Of a stretch of 42,007 nucleotides of DNA, positions 7,176-14,578 are shown in pieces (position 1 is the stretch's first letter; each line of letters begins with the position of its first letter). This DNA comes from Nitrospirota bacterium (GTDB taxonomy: Bacteria > Nitrospirota > Thermodesulfovibrionia > Thermodesulfovibrionales > JdFR-88), in assembly GCA_021825295.1 (NCBI GenBank), contig JAKAHV010000029.1:1-42007 (forward strand). Direction: 5' to 3'. Made by a program: the position numbers and the translations under genes. Under the pieces are notes generated by a model, which had not been told where the DNA came from, searched no databases, and worked only from the letters and a program-made list of their open reading frames with translations.

Positions 7176-8495
7176 TTAGAAGTTGTATCCCGACTCCTCG
7201 TGCTGGGAGAGGTCGAGGCCCAGCTCCTCCTCGTTCTCCGAGACCCTGAGGCCTATGGTCCAGTCGATGACTTTCAGGATGACGTAGGTGACCACGCCGG
7301 ACCAAATCAGCGTTGCGCCGCAGGCCTCGAACTGAACGATGACCTGGTGGGGGTTTCCATACAGCAGACCCCTGCCCGCGGGATTCGCCAGTGGCGAGGC
7401 GAAGATGCCGGTGGCGATAGCGCCCCAGAAGCCGCCCAGCCCGTGGACGCCCACGACGTCGAGGGAGTCGTCGTAGCCAAGTTTGGGCCGCAGGTTGACC
7501 GCGGTATAGCAGATGATGCCGGCGATGGCTCCCACGGCGATTGCGGCCATGGGCGTGATGAACCCCGCTGTCGGCGTCACGGCAACCAGGCCCGCCACCG
7601 CGCCCGATGCTGCCCCAAGCACCGTGGGCCTGCCCTTGTGGGCCCATTCGGTGAACGCCCATCCGAGGGCCGCGGCGGCCGTTGCCGTGTTTGTCGTGAC
7701 AAAGGCCAGGGCGGCCAGGCCGCCGGAGGTGATGGCGCTGCCCGCGTTGAAGCCGAACCAGCCAAACCACAGAAGAGACGCGCCCAGCACCGTGTAGCCG
7801 ATATTATGCGGCGGCATCGGGACCTCCAGGTATCCCCTGCGCCTCCCGATGACTATCGCGGCAACCAGCGCCGCGATGCCTGCGTTCAGATGGACGACCG
7901 TGCCGCCCGCGAAATCGAGCGCGCCCAGCTTCGAGAGCCAGCCCTGCGGGTTCCACACCCAGTGGGCAATCGGCACATATACAAGGGTGGACCAGAGGAG
8001 GATGAAGACTGTGTAGGCGGAGAATTTCATCCTCTCCGCAAAGGCGCCCGTGATGAGCGCGGGCGTTATTATCGCAAACATCGCCTGGAAGGCCATGAAG
8101 GCAAGGTGCGGCACCGTTGGCGAGCCAAGCGGAGAGCTCCCCTGCCCCACCCCGTTCAAGCCGAACCAGCTCAGATTGCCGATTATCCCGTGGATGCTCG
8201 GGCCGAAGGACATGGAGTAGCCCCAGAGCACCCAGCTTACACTTACCAGGCAGAGCGCCCAAAAACTGTGCATTATGGTGCCGAGGACATTTTTTCTCCT
8301 TACCATCCCGCCGTAGAAGAAACCCAGGGCGGGCGTCATCAGCAGCACCAGCGCGGAGCAGATAAGCAGCCAGGCGGTGTCGCCGCTGTTTATCCTGCTT
8401 GCCGCGGGGGCCGCGTCCGCATAAACGGCCGGAGACGCCAGCAAGACCATGGCCGCCGAGAAAAGCGCAGTTTTAGCCATCCCGATCCTTTTCAC
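7176..8495 (-). CDS. amt: Ammonium transporter
   Basis: A 439-residue Amt/Mep/Rh channel with a cleavable signal peptide (residues 1-26, ending VYADA) followed by about 11 membrane helices. The two pore histidines are visible as His202 in GGTVVHLNAG and His351 in VHGLGGFWGA, and the family signature FAGGTVVH is intact. It imports ammonium under nitrogen limitation. The C-terminal tail (ENEEELGLDLSQHEESGYNF) is the cytoplasmic segment that meets GlnK. The GTG start lies directly after the glnK stop, with GAGGAGG ten bases upstream; an ATG five codons later is an alternative. It forms an operon with glnK, expected to be driven by the sigma-54 promoter at 8907-8922. Confidence 0.97.
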   Translation of the reverse strand: MKRIGMAKTALFSAAMVLLASPAVYADAAPAASRINSGDTAWLLICSALVLLMTPALGFFYGGMVRRKNVLGTIMHSFWALCLVSVSWVLWGYSMSFGPSIHGIIGNLSWFGLNGVGQGSSPLGSPTVPHLAFMAFQAMFAIITPALITGAFAERMKFSAYTVFILLWSTLVYVPIAHWVWNPQGWLSKLGALDFAGGTVVHLNAGIAALVAAIVIGRRRGYLEVPMPPHNIGYTVLGASLLWFGWFGFNAGSAITSGGLAALAFVTTNTATAAAALGWAFTEWAHKGRPTVLGAASGAVAGLVAVTPTAGFITPMAAIAVGAIAGIICYTAVNLRPKLGYDDSLDVVGVHGLGGFWGAIATGIFASPLANPAGRGLLYGNPHQVIVQFEACGATLIWSGVVTYVILKVIDWTIGLRVSENEEELGLDLSQHEESGYNF

Positions 8496-8497
8496 TT

Positions 8498-8836
8498 CTA
8501 TACCGCCTCCTCGCCTCTCTCGCCCGTTCTGATCCTGATCGCATCCAGGATCTCATAGACGAATATCTTGCCGTCTCCTATCTCGCCGGTGCGGGCCGCC
8601 TTCTGGATGGCCCCGAGGACCTCTTCCAGCTTTTCATCCGGGGTCGCAACCTCCAGCTTTATCTTGGGCAGAAACCGGACCTCGTATTCCACCCCCCTGT
8701 AGACCTCCGTATGTCCCTTCTGGCGTCCGAAGCCCTTTGCCTCGGTGAGGGTGACACCGTGGACGTCAATCGCCATCAGGGCCTTCTGCACCGCATCAAG
8801 CCTCGTGTGCTTGATTACAGCCTGCACCATCTTCAT
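8498..8836 (-). CDS. glnK: PII nitrogen regulatory protein
   Basis: A 112-residue PII protein. The T-loop is complete (KGHTEVYRGVEYEVRFLPK) with Tyr51, the residue uridylylated in proteobacteria, and the C-terminal PII signature TGEIGDGKIFVYEI is intact. It senses 2-oxoglutarate and ATP/ADP and blocks the Amt pore when nitrogen is plentiful. It is first in the glnK-amt operon, with AAGGAGG nine bases before the ATG and a predicted leader of about 60 bases from the sigma-54 promoter. Linkage to amt argues for GlnK rather than GlnB. Confidence 0.96.
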   Translation of the reverse strand: MKMVQAVIKHTRLDAVQKALMAIDVHGVTLTEAKGFGRQKGHTEVYRGVEYEVRFLPKIKLEVATPDEKLEEVLGAIQKAARTGEIGDGKIFVYEILDAIRIRTGERGEEAV

Positions 8837-8906
8837 AAGCGCCTGCCTCCTTCTCCAATAATGTTTGATAAGCCGTTATCCTTTGCTTTTAAACCCTTTG
8901 CCCTTA

Positions 8907-8922
8907 CTCAAATCCCGTGCCA
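8907..8922 (-). promoter_or_regulatory. Sigma-54 promoter for glnK-amt
   Basis: Read on the minus strand the sequence is TGGCACGGGATTTGAG. It has a perfect -24 box (TGGCAC), the correct ten-base GG-to-GN spacing, and TTGA in place of TTGC at -12. Transcription would start near 8896, about 60 bases before the glnK ATG. Sigma-54 control of glnK-amt is common in bacteria. The TGT-N10-ACA site lies about 86 bp upstream of the predicted start, a normal enhancer distance. Confidence 0.75.
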
Positions 8923-8965
8923 GGTAAAAAAAACTGATTATTCGCGGGATTCCACTTTTACCCGG

Positions 8966-8990
8966 CGACAAAAATGTCGAGGCTGCGACA
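8966..8990. promoter_or_regulatory. NifA-type enhancer (TGT-N10-ACA) with extra half-site
   Basis: TGTCGAGGCTGCGACA (8975-8990) fits the established NifA upstream activator consensus TGT-N10-ACA, and its arms extend to TGTCG/CGACA. A further CGACA at 8966-8970 makes three alternating half-sites: CGACA-N4-TGTCG-N6-CGACA. It lies between the two outward-facing sigma-54 promoters, about 86 bp from one predicted start and 97 bp from the other, so a single bound activator could serve both. The protein that binds is not known; NifA-, NtrC- and NtrX-type activators are candidates. Confidence 0.6.
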
Positions 8991-9010
8991 AATTTGTTGA
9001 ACAAATTTGT
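8988..9010. promoter_or_regulatory. Tandem ACAAATTTGT palindromes (23-bp perfect palindrome)
   Basis: Two identical self-complementary decamers ACAAATTTGT (8988-8997 and 9001-9010) are joined by TGA, so the whole 23 bp is a perfect palindrome about the central G. It overlaps one arm of the TGT-N10-ACA enhancer by three bases. It is probably a paired dimer-binding site, perhaps for a repressor or co-regulator that competes with the enhancer protein. No regulator family could be matched with confidence. Confidence 0.6.
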
Positions 9011-9053
9011 AATACAGGTTTGTGGGGGGACGCATTTACGGGCATCCGGCAAG

Positions 9054-9069
9054 TGGAATGTTTTTTGCT
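9054..9069 (+). promoter_or_regulatory. Sigma-54 promoter for the HTH-molybdenum hydroxylase genes
   Basis: TGGAATGTTTTTTGCT has GG and GC separated by exactly ten bases and a perfect TTGCT -12 box, the key features of sigma-54 promoters. The -24 box (TGGAAT) departs from TGGCAC at two bases. The start would be near 9080, immediately before GAGGTAAAGG, the ribosome site of the gene at 9093. It points away from the glnK sigma-54 promoter. Confidence 0.65.
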
Positions 9070-9092
9070 TATCCGGTCCAGAGGTAAAGGCG

Positions 9093-9284
9093 ATGGGAGT
9101 AAAAAAGGTTCCGCTCACGGAGAAGGTCAGAAGGCTGGAAAGGCAGGAGATACTGAAGGCGCTTGTTCAGGCCGGCGGCGTAAAGGCCAGGGCGGCTTCG
9201 GCCCTGGGCATAACGGAGCGGATGCTGGATTACAAGATGAAGAAATACGGCATTCGAATCAGCAAAGAGGTGAATTGCGGGTAA
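9093..9284 (+). CDS. Small Fis/NifA-type helix-turn-helix protein
   Basis: A 63-residue protein that is essentially one Fis-family helix-turn-helix. Residues about 12-55 (RQEILKALVQAGGVKARAAS, then ALGITERMLDYKMKKYGI) match the C-terminal DNA-binding domain of NifA and other sigma-54 activators, including the NifA-like ending KKYGIRIS. It has no AAA+ domain or GAFTGA loop, so it cannot itself activate sigma-54; it could bind the nearby enhancer as an anti-activator or architectural factor. The ATG at 9093 follows GAGG at eight bases; an in-frame extension to 8994 would run back through the promoter and is rejected. It is 53 bp upstream of the molybdenum hydroxylase gene and is probably the first gene of that operon. 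Confidence 0.8.
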   Translation: MGVKKVPLTEKVRRLERQEILKALVQAGGVKARAASALGITERMLDYKMKKYGIRISKEVNCG

Positions 9285-9337
9285 TTCCGCATCTCCGTCC
9301 TTGCCCGTCTGATTCAAAAGCGGTAGGATTTCCGTAG

Positions 9338-11983
9338 ATGATCTCCCTTGAAATCAACGGGAAATCTTACCGGATAGACGAGCCCCCGGATACGCCCCTA
9401 CTGTGGGTCATCCGTGAGCATGCGGGGCTTACGGGAACCAAATACGGCTGCGGGGCCGGCCAGTGCGGCGCCTGCACCGTGCACCTTGACGGCAGGGCCG
9501 TCCGCTCCTGCATCACGCCTGCGGGCAGCGCGGAGGGCAGGAAGATAACCACGATAGAGGGGCTTTCACCTTCAAATGCGCAAAAACATTCCCTCATAAC
9601 TGCCTGGATAAAAGAGCAGGTGCCCCAGTGCGGCTACTGCCAGCCCGGCCAGATAATGCAGGCGGCGGCCCTGCTTGCCGAAGACCCTCACCCCGGCCGC
9701 GAAAAGATACTTTCCGTGATGAACGGCAACCTCTGCCGCTGCGGTACATACCCGCGCATCCTGAAGGCAATCGTCTCCGGTGTCCAGACGGGCATCCAGA
9801 TGCCTCCCGCGGGCCTCCAGATGCTTGGCCTCCAGACGCCTCCCGGTAAAAGAGGTAAAAATGCGCCGGATGTTTTTGCTTTTTCCCCGAACCAATGGGT
9901 CAGGATAACGCCTGAAGGCGATGTGATAATTGCCGTGAACAAATCGGAGATGGGCCAGGGCGTGTACACGGCGCTTCCGATGATACTGGCGGAGGAGCTC
10001 GACGCCGCCTGGGAAAAAGTCCGGGTGGTTGCCGCCCCTGTCTCTTCGGAGTATGAGGACCCCGTCTGGGGCGGGCATACCACCGGGGGAAGCACGAGCG
10101 TAAGGCACATGTACGAGACGTTCCGGATGGCCGGGGCCCAGGCCAGGCAGATGCTCATAATGGTCGCGGCAAGGGAGTGGAATGTGCCGCCCGGCCAGTG
10201 CGAAACCAGAATGGGAAGCGTAATACACGAGGCAAGCAAAAGAGAGCTTTCATACGGCATGCTTGCCGAAATTGAAAACGCGGCAAAAACACATATGCCG
10301 GCCCCTGGCCAGATAAAGCCCCAGATAAAGCCCCGGATAAGGCCGAAGAAAAAAAGCGAGTTCGTTTACATCGGGAAAAAAGAGGCCCCGGCGCGCCTCG
10401 ATGTGCCAGCCAAGTGCGATGGAAGCGCGGTTTTCGGCATCGATGTAAAGCTGCCCGGCATGCTCTACGGCGTGGTCGCCAGGCCGCCCGCTTACGGCGC
10501 GAAGGCCCTGAAATACGACAGGAAGGCCGCCCTCGGCGCGCCCGGCGTCAAAAAGGTATTCGAGATCGGACAGGGCATCGCGGTCTGCGGCGCTTCGCTT
10601 GCGGGGGCCTGGAAATCAAGGGACGCCCTCAACGTGAAATGGAGCGAGGGCGCCAGGCCGCAGATGGACACAAGGGCGGTCGAGGAGGAGTTTCTGGCCG
10701 CGCTTGGCCGCAAGGGCGAGGTGGCCCTTGAAAAGGGGGATGCGAGGGGCGCGCTCTCCAGGGCCAGGAAAAAAGAAAAGACGGCCTCCACATATCTTCT
10801 TCCCTACGTCGCCCACGCCGCGATGGAGCCCATGAACTGTGTTGCATATGCCGGCAAGGATATCTGCGAGGTCTGGGCGCCCACCCAGAACCAGAGCGCG
10901 GTCCTCGATCTGGCGCAGAGGATCAGCGGGCTGCCGCCCGAAAGGATAAACATACATACCACGTATCTTGGCGGCGGATTCGGCAGAAGGCTGGAGGCCG
11001 ATGGCGATGTGATAGAAGAGGCGCTCTGGATGTCCAAAATGGCCGGCACGCCGGTAAAGGCCGTCTGGGACAGGCGGGAGGACATCCGCTATGATTTCTA
11101 CCGCCCGGGGGCTTCGGCGAGGATTGAAGGCGGGCTGGACGGCAGGGGGCGCATAGCCGCCTGGTTGCACAGGGCCGCGGCCCCGTCCATGTCGGAAGAG
11201 GGTCCGCCCGAAGACGCGGGGGTCGACCAGGCGGCCGTAGACGGCGTGATAAATACGCCCTATGACATCCCCAATTTCAGGGTGGAGTATATAAAGGTGC
11301 AAAACCCGGTCAGGATCGGCTACTGGCGCTCCGTGGGCCACTCCATAAACGGCTTCGTGATGGAGAGTTTTATGGACGAGATGGCGCATCTGGCGGGGGC
11401 CGACCCGCTTGAATTCAGGCTTGCCCACCTGCCTGCCAAAAGCAGGGCCGCGCGGGTGCTCTCGCTTGCCGCCGAAAAGGCAGGCTGGGGGAAAACTCTA
11501 AACGGGCATGCGATGGGGATTGCCCAGCATTTCTCCTTTGGCAGCTATGTGGCCCAGGTGGCGGAGGTCTCCTTCGACGAAAAAGCAGGCGCGATTGTTG
11601 TGCACCGGGTTTCAGGCGCGATAGACTGCGGCAGCACGGTGGACCCGGACATCGTAAGGGCCCAGATGGAGGGCGGCATACTCTTCGGCCTGAGCGCGGC
11701 CCTTTCGGAGAAAATCCAGTTTGAAAAAGGCGGCGTGAAATCCGCAGGCTTCGACGATTACAGGACGATGCGCATAAAAGAGGCCCCGGGGATTGAAGTC
11801 CATATAATTGAAAGCGGTGCGAAAATCGGCGGCGTGGGCGAGCCCCCCGTGCCGCCCGCGGCCCCCGCGGTGGCAAACGCCTTTTTCGCCGCAACCGGCG
11901 TAAGATTAAGGAGGCTGCCGCTGACGCCGGAATTCATAAAAGAGGAAACCGGGAATAATTGGACATCTACGAAGAGATCGTAA
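9338..11983 (+). CDS. Fused molybdenum hydroxylase (isoquinoline 1-oxidoreductase-like)
   Basis: An 881-residue fusion of the two subunits normally encoded by iorA and iorB. Residues 1-150 are the double [2Fe-2S] subunit: Cys38, 43, 46 and 58 (plant-ferredoxin type), then Cys98, 101, 133 and 135 (CGYC and CRC). After a repetitive linker (about 150-180), the rest is the molybdopterin-binding subunit. Family motifs include [57 protein letters not shown] and the catalytic Glu835 in GVGEPP. There is no FAD domain, so electrons must leave through another carrier. It should hydroxylate an N-heterocycle or aldehyde. No Tat signal is present, so it should be cytoplasmic. xdhC and mocA follow, which supports a cytosine-dinucleotide molybdenum cofactor. 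Confidence 0.9.
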   Translation: MISLEINGKSYRIDEPPDTPLLWVIREHAGLTGTKYGCGAGQCGACTVHLDGRAVRSCITPAGSAEGRKITTIEGLSPSNAQKHSLITAWIKEQVPQCGYCQPGQIMQAAALLAEDPHPGREKILSVMNGNLCRCGTYPRILKAIVSGVQTGIQMPPAGLQMLGLQTPPGKRGKNAPDVFAFSPNQWVRITPEGDVIIAVNKSEMGQGVYTALPMILAEELDAAWEKVRVVAAPVSSEYEDPVWGGHTTGGSTSVRHMYETFRMAGAQARQMLIMVAAREWNVPPGQCETRMGSVIHEASKRELSYGMLAEIENAAKTHMPAPGQIKPQIKPRIRPKKKSEFVYIGKKEAPARLDVPAKCDGSAVFGIDVKLPGMLYGVVARPPAYGAKALKYDRKAALGAPGVKKVFEIGQGIAVCGASLAGAWKSRDALNVKWSEGARPQMDTRAVEEEFLAALGRKGEVALEKGDARGALSRARKKEKTASTYLLPYVAHAAMEPMNCVAYAGKDICEVWAPTQNQSAVLDLAQRISGLPPERINIHTTYLGGGFGRRLEADGDVIEEALWMSKMAGTPVKAVWDRREDIRYDFYRPGASARIEGGLDGRGRIAAWLHRAAAPSMSEEGPPEDAGVDQAAVDGVINTPYDIPNFRVEYIKVQNPVRIGYWRSVGHSINGFVMESFMDEMAHLAGADPLEFRLAHLPAKSRAARVLSLAAEKAGWGKTLNGHAMGIAQHFSFGSYVAQVAEVSFDEKAGAIVVHRVSGAIDCGSTVDPDIVRAQMEGGILFGLSAALSEKIQFEKGGVKSAGFDDYRTMRIKEAPGIEVHIIESGAKIGGVGEPPVPPAAPAVANAFFAATGVRLRRLPLTPEFIKEETGNNWTSTKRS

Positions 11984-12831
11984 GCCTGAAGCGCAAGGGC
12001 AGGAGGTTCGCCCTCGCCCAGGTCGTCCGGCAGGACGGCTCGTCTCCGGCAAAGCCGGGGACCAAGATGCTCGTGCTGGAAGAATCCGTCATCGGGACGC
12101 TGGGAGGGGGATGCCTGGAGGCCGAGGTGCGGGATGCCGCGCTTGCGGCCATCCGCGAAGAGGCTGAACCCTTCACGCTGGCCGTCGGCCTTACGGACAG
12201 GGATGGCGGCCTGGTCTGCGGCGGCCATGTGCTGGTTTACATCGAGCCCATAATGCCGGAGCCGCATCTGCTCGTGCTTGGCGCGGGACACGTGGGCCGG
12301 GCCCTGGCCAGGGCCGCAAAATTCGCCGGCTTCAGGGTCACGGTCGCCGACGACCGGCAGGAATACGCAAACGATAAAAATATACCCGACGCCGACCGGC
12401 TCATCGTCTGCCCTTATGAAGAGGCGTTCACGCGGGCCGGTGTAAATGAGGGGGACTTCATACTCATCGCCACCCGCGGGCACATGCACGATTTTACCGC
12501 CCTGCGGGAGGCGCTGAGGACGAACGCGCGCTATATCGGGCTGCTTGGAAGCAGGCGGAAAAAGGCCATACTCTTCAAACGGCTCCTGGAGGAGGGTTTC
12601 GCCGGAGGCGACACGGAGAGGGTAAGCACCCCCGCGGGCCTCCCCATAGGCTCAAGGACGCCCGAAGAGATAGCCATAAGCATCATGGCCCAGCTCATAC
12701 TCGAAAGGAGAAAGAACGAAAACGGCCTTGGTGACGGCCCTTTTGCTGGCGGCGGGGCGCTCGCGGAGGATGGGCAGGCCAAAACAGCTTCTGCCCCTGA
12801 ACGGCACGCCCGCGATAAGACGCTGCCTTGA
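11959..12831 (+). CDS. xdhC: XdhC/CoxI-family molybdenum cofactor insertion protein
   Basis: A 290-residue XdhC-type chaperone that binds and sulphurates the molybdenum cofactor and delivers it to the hydroxylase. The N-terminal domain has [12 protein letters not shown] and [12 protein letters not shown]; the C-terminal Rossmann domain has [20 protein letters not shown] and ends with [20 protein letters not shown]. Translation starts at TTG 11959, overlapping the hydroxylase end by 25 bases. The last 35 or so residues, after LERRKNENG, lie in the overlap with mocA, have low-complexity Gly/Ala composition, and look like an extension caused by loss of the original stop. Confidence 0.92.
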   Translation: MDIYEEIVSLKRKGRRFALAQVVRQDGSSPAKPGTKMLVLEESVIGTLGGGCLEAEVRDAALAAIREEAEPFTLAVGLTDRDGGLVCGGHVLVYIEPIMPEPHLLVLGAGHVGRALARAAKFAGFRVTVADDRQEYANDKNIPDADRLIVCPYEEAFTRAGVNEGDFILIATRGHMHDFTALREALRTNARYIGLLGSRRKKAILFKRLLEEGFAGGDTERVSTPAGLPIGSRTPEEIAISIMAQLILERRKNENGLGDGPFAGGGALAEDGQAKTASAPERHARDKTLP

Positions 12832-13327
12832 GGCCATATTTTCCTCAGGCATCGAAGACGTTATAGTAGTGCTCGGAGGCCCGCCCCGCCACGAGGACGC
12901 AAGGCGGATACGGGAGAGCATTTCGGGATTGCCCATAAGGACCGCAATAAATTCCGCCACAGGCAGCGATATGTCGGAATCCGTGCGCGCGGGCCTCAGA
13001 GAAATCGCAGGGGCGCCGGCCATACTCGTCTTCCCGGCGGACCAGCCGCTTGTCGCCCCGGCAAGCATAAAATTGCTTCTAGAGGAGCATGAGAGAAATC
13101 CCCGTAGCATCCTCATACCGCTTTTCGAGGGAAGGCGCGGCCACCCTGCCCTGTTTCCATGGGAGTTGATAAGAGGGGTCTTTGACGGGCCCTGCCTGCG
13201 CGATATCATCAGGGGCAACCCGGGGCGCGTGAGCTTGATCGAGACGGGAGACATCGGGGTTGTCCTCGATATGGACACCCCGGAGGATTACCGGCGGATG
13301 CTGGGGGTACTGGATAAAAACTTCTGA
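12728..13327 (+). CDS. mocA: Molybdenum cofactor cytidylyltransferase (MocA-like)
   Basis: A 199-residue nucleotidyltransferase with [20 protein letters not shown], the signature of the MobA/MocA family, FPADQPLVAP as the metal/nucleotide site, and the GRRGHPALFP motif. MocA attaches CMP to molybdopterin for hydroxylases of the xanthine dehydrogenase type, which fits the upstream genes. It starts at TTG 12728 or GTG 12731 and overlaps xdhC by 104 bases, unusually long for a coupled pair. It appears to be the last gene of the operon; repeats follow. Confidence 0.9.
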   Translation: MVTALLLAAGRSRRMGRPKQLLPLNGTPAIRRCLEAIFSSGIEDVIVVLGGPPRHEDARRIRESISGLPIRTAINSATGSDMSESVRAGLREIAGAPAILVFPADQPLVAPASIKLLLEEHERNPRSILIPLFEGRRGHPALFPWELIRGVFDGPCLRDIIRGNPGRVSLIETGDIGVVLDMDTPEDYRRMLGVLDKNF

Positions 13328-13369
13328 CGGGACGGCGCCTAATCGAGTAATGTTTCAGTTTGATAAACG

Positions 13370-13562
13370 CCGGGCAATATCGTATTGAGCGACATGGCTT
13401 TTTTTCTTGTTTGCCGGTGCCGGCGAAGCGCAACGGCCGCATCTCCGGCTGTCTGAGCCGAAGGGGTCAGCCCCCCGAAGGCGAGTTTCGGAGATGCAGC
13501 GGAGCGAGGCCATGCAGCGGCGGAAAAAAAGCCGCAAAAGAGCGAAATACAATATTGCCCGG
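13370..13562. repeat. Long palindromic repeat element, copy 1
   Basis: The ends CCGGGCAATATCGTATT (13370-13386) and its near-complement at 13545-13562 pair at 16 of 18 positions; the pairing continues inward (GGCTTTTTTTC with GAAAAAAAGCC). A nested stem GCATCTCCG/CGGAGATGC lies at 13439-13447 and 13489-13497. The right 65 bp (13499-13563) recurs at 16078-16142, opening with GCGGAGCGAGGCCATGCAGC in both. It fills most of the 269-bp gap between mocA and the hemerythrin gene. It has no convincing open frame; it is a MITE- or REP-like element or a structured RNA. Confidence 0.65.
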
Positions 13563-13596
13563 CCGTATTAAACCATTTACGCTGGTTTCACATCGC

Positions 13597-14010
13597 TCAG
13601 GATGAGGGGGATAGAAATTCCCCGAGTTTTTTATCGACCTTTGCGATATGTTCCAGGATCCAGTCGACCACGACTTGATTGGTCTGCACCGAGAGGTCGT
13701 AGGAGCCGGGCTTCTTCCCGCCGTCCAGTTTTACCAGCTCGCCCTTGAGTTCCTCGAAATTTCTTTTGAAATCCTCATGCTGCGCCTTGTGCGCCTTATA
13801 GCCGGGGTAAGAGGATTTTTGCATCATCTTTTCCTCTTCGCTGAAGTGAAATACGATGTATTCGTCTAGGAACCTTATGACGTCGCCGATCTTGTACTTG
13901 CAGACGCTGTGATTTATGGCCAGCACAAGATCGTTTATCTTGCGGAATAACTCCTTATGCTGTTCGTCGATTACCTCGTTGCCTACCGAGAGGTCTTCAG
14001 TCCATTCCAT
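13597..14010 (-). CDS. Bacteriohemerythrin
   Basis: A 137-residue single-domain hemerythrin with a complete di-iron site: His18 (DEQH), His55 and Glu59 (HFSEEEKMM), His74 and His78 (HKAQH), His121 and Asp126 (HIAKVD). It binds oxygen reversibly in the cytoplasm and is common in microaerophiles and anaerobes for oxygen storage, delivery or sensing. There is no fused signalling domain. No ribosome site is seen; TATAAT (14021-14016 on the minus strand) lies five bases before the ATG, so the transcript may be leaderless. The same 14 bases, TATAATATCGCATG, precede rfbA at 32104. Confidence 0.95.
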   Translation of the reverse strand: MEWTEDLSVGNEVIDEQHKELFRKINDLVLAINHSVCKYKIGDVIRFLDEYIVFHFSEEEKMMQKSSYPGYKAHKAQHEDFKRNFEELKGELVKLDGGKKPGSYDLSVQTNQVVVDWILEHIAKVDKKLGEFLSPSS

Positions 14011-14069
14011 GCGATATTATAACCCACCCGCCAGCCGCAGGCCGCGGGAAGGAGGAGAGAAAGGCGAGA

Positions 14070-14092
14070 CGGGACGGCTTGGGGCCGTCCCG
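14070..14092. repeat. Hairpin upstream of the hemerythrin gene
   Basis: CGGGACGGC and GCCGTCCCG form a nine-pair perfect stem with a TTGGG loop. It lies 60 bp upstream of the hemerythrin start and is followed on the plus strand by a run of eight or nine G, not T, so it is not an obvious terminator. Role unknown. Confidence 0.5.
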
Positions 14093-14223
14093 CCAATCGG
14101 GGGGGGGAGAAACCGGGCATTTACTGATTAATTCTTTATCGTCCCCGCCAGCCGGAAACTTTAATTTTTTTCGGGCTGGCATTGTAACTGCATGAAAATA
14201 AAGGCAAATTTAAAAAACTTTTT

Positions 14224-14246
14224 GTGGGGGTGTTGAACACCCCCAC
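14224..14246. terminator. Terminator-like hairpin in the 14.0-14.6 kb gap
   Basis: GTGGGGGTG and CACCCCCAC form a perfect nine-pair stem with a TTGAA loop; TTTTTT follows about 12 bases later on the plus strand (14258-14263), and on the minus strand AAAAA precedes and follows it. The 568-bp gap (14011-14578) has no gene; it holds this hairpin, the stem at 14070, the TIR element, its tail repeat and the hairpin at 14525. Confidence 0.45.
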
Positions 14247-14304
14247 TCCCCCACGCTTTTTTAACTTTATGGCAGGTCCTTCCTGCTTGTTGGGGGGTTA
14301 TTAG

Positions 14305-14461
14305 CTGTATCTGCCCGGCCCTTGAGAGCGGGAACAGGCGGACGGATCACGACGTGCCGCATCTTGCCAATCTTTCGCTATTCGCCCTAAAAACGCCTAA
14401 ATAAAGCCGTCTGTATACGCCCGGAACCGCGTGACCAAACGAAAGGGCCGAGCAGATACAG
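14305..14461 (+). repeat. Complete TIR element, copy B (157 bp)
   Basis: The ends CTGTATCTGCCCGGCCCTT (14305-14323) and AAGGGCCGAGCAGATACAG (14443-14461) are inverted repeats matching at 18 of 19 positions. The interior contains GGCGGACGGATCACGACGTG and CGCCCGGAACCGCG, both shared with other copies (1-89, 36225-36310, 38882-39098). No coding potential is seen. It resembles a MITE without a clear target duplication. The tail repeat 14474-14515 follows just as it follows copy A, but the interior here is in the opposite orientation to copy A. Confidence 0.8.
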
Positions 14462-14473
14462 CCCTATTTTGCC

Positions 14474-14515
14474 CGGAAATCCCAGTGATATGCCCATGGA
14501 AATTCCTGAAGAGCC
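14474..14515 (+). repeat. Conserved flanking (tail) repeat, copy 2
   Basis: Matches 101-142 at most positions (CGGAAATCCCAGTGATATGC, then CCATGGAAATTCCTGAAGAGCC here). It lies 12 bases after the right terminal repeat of copy B, the same distance and sequence context (CCCTATTTTGCC against CCTTATACTCC) as in copy A. Confidence 0.7.
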
Positions 14516-14524
14516 TTAAGGTAA

Positions 14525-14550
14525 AACCCTCTCCCGGATGGGAGAGGGTT
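14525..14550 (-). terminator. Rho-independent terminator of the GH57 gene
   Basis: AACCCTCTCCC and GGGAGAGGGTT form a perfect 11-pair stem with a four-base loop, 28 bp beyond the GH57 stop. Read on the minus strand it ends GGGAGAGGG followed by TTTTAC. A similar GGGAGAGGG unit is repeated just before it, and a related hairpin lies at 33017-33037. Confidence 0.6.
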
Positions 14551-14578
14551 GGGAGAGGGCGATTCTATTGGTATTCTT

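Noticed and set aside
7077..8558. A 493-codon open frame on the plus strand across amt and glnK
   Set aside because: It is antisense to two certain genes, has high Arg/Gly/His low-complexity composition, no recognisable motif, and is a by-product of GC-rich codons.
13499..13605. Possible short gene inside the palindromic repeat
   Set aside because: No ribosome site and no conservation of a frame with the second copy at 16078; symmetry explains the sequence.
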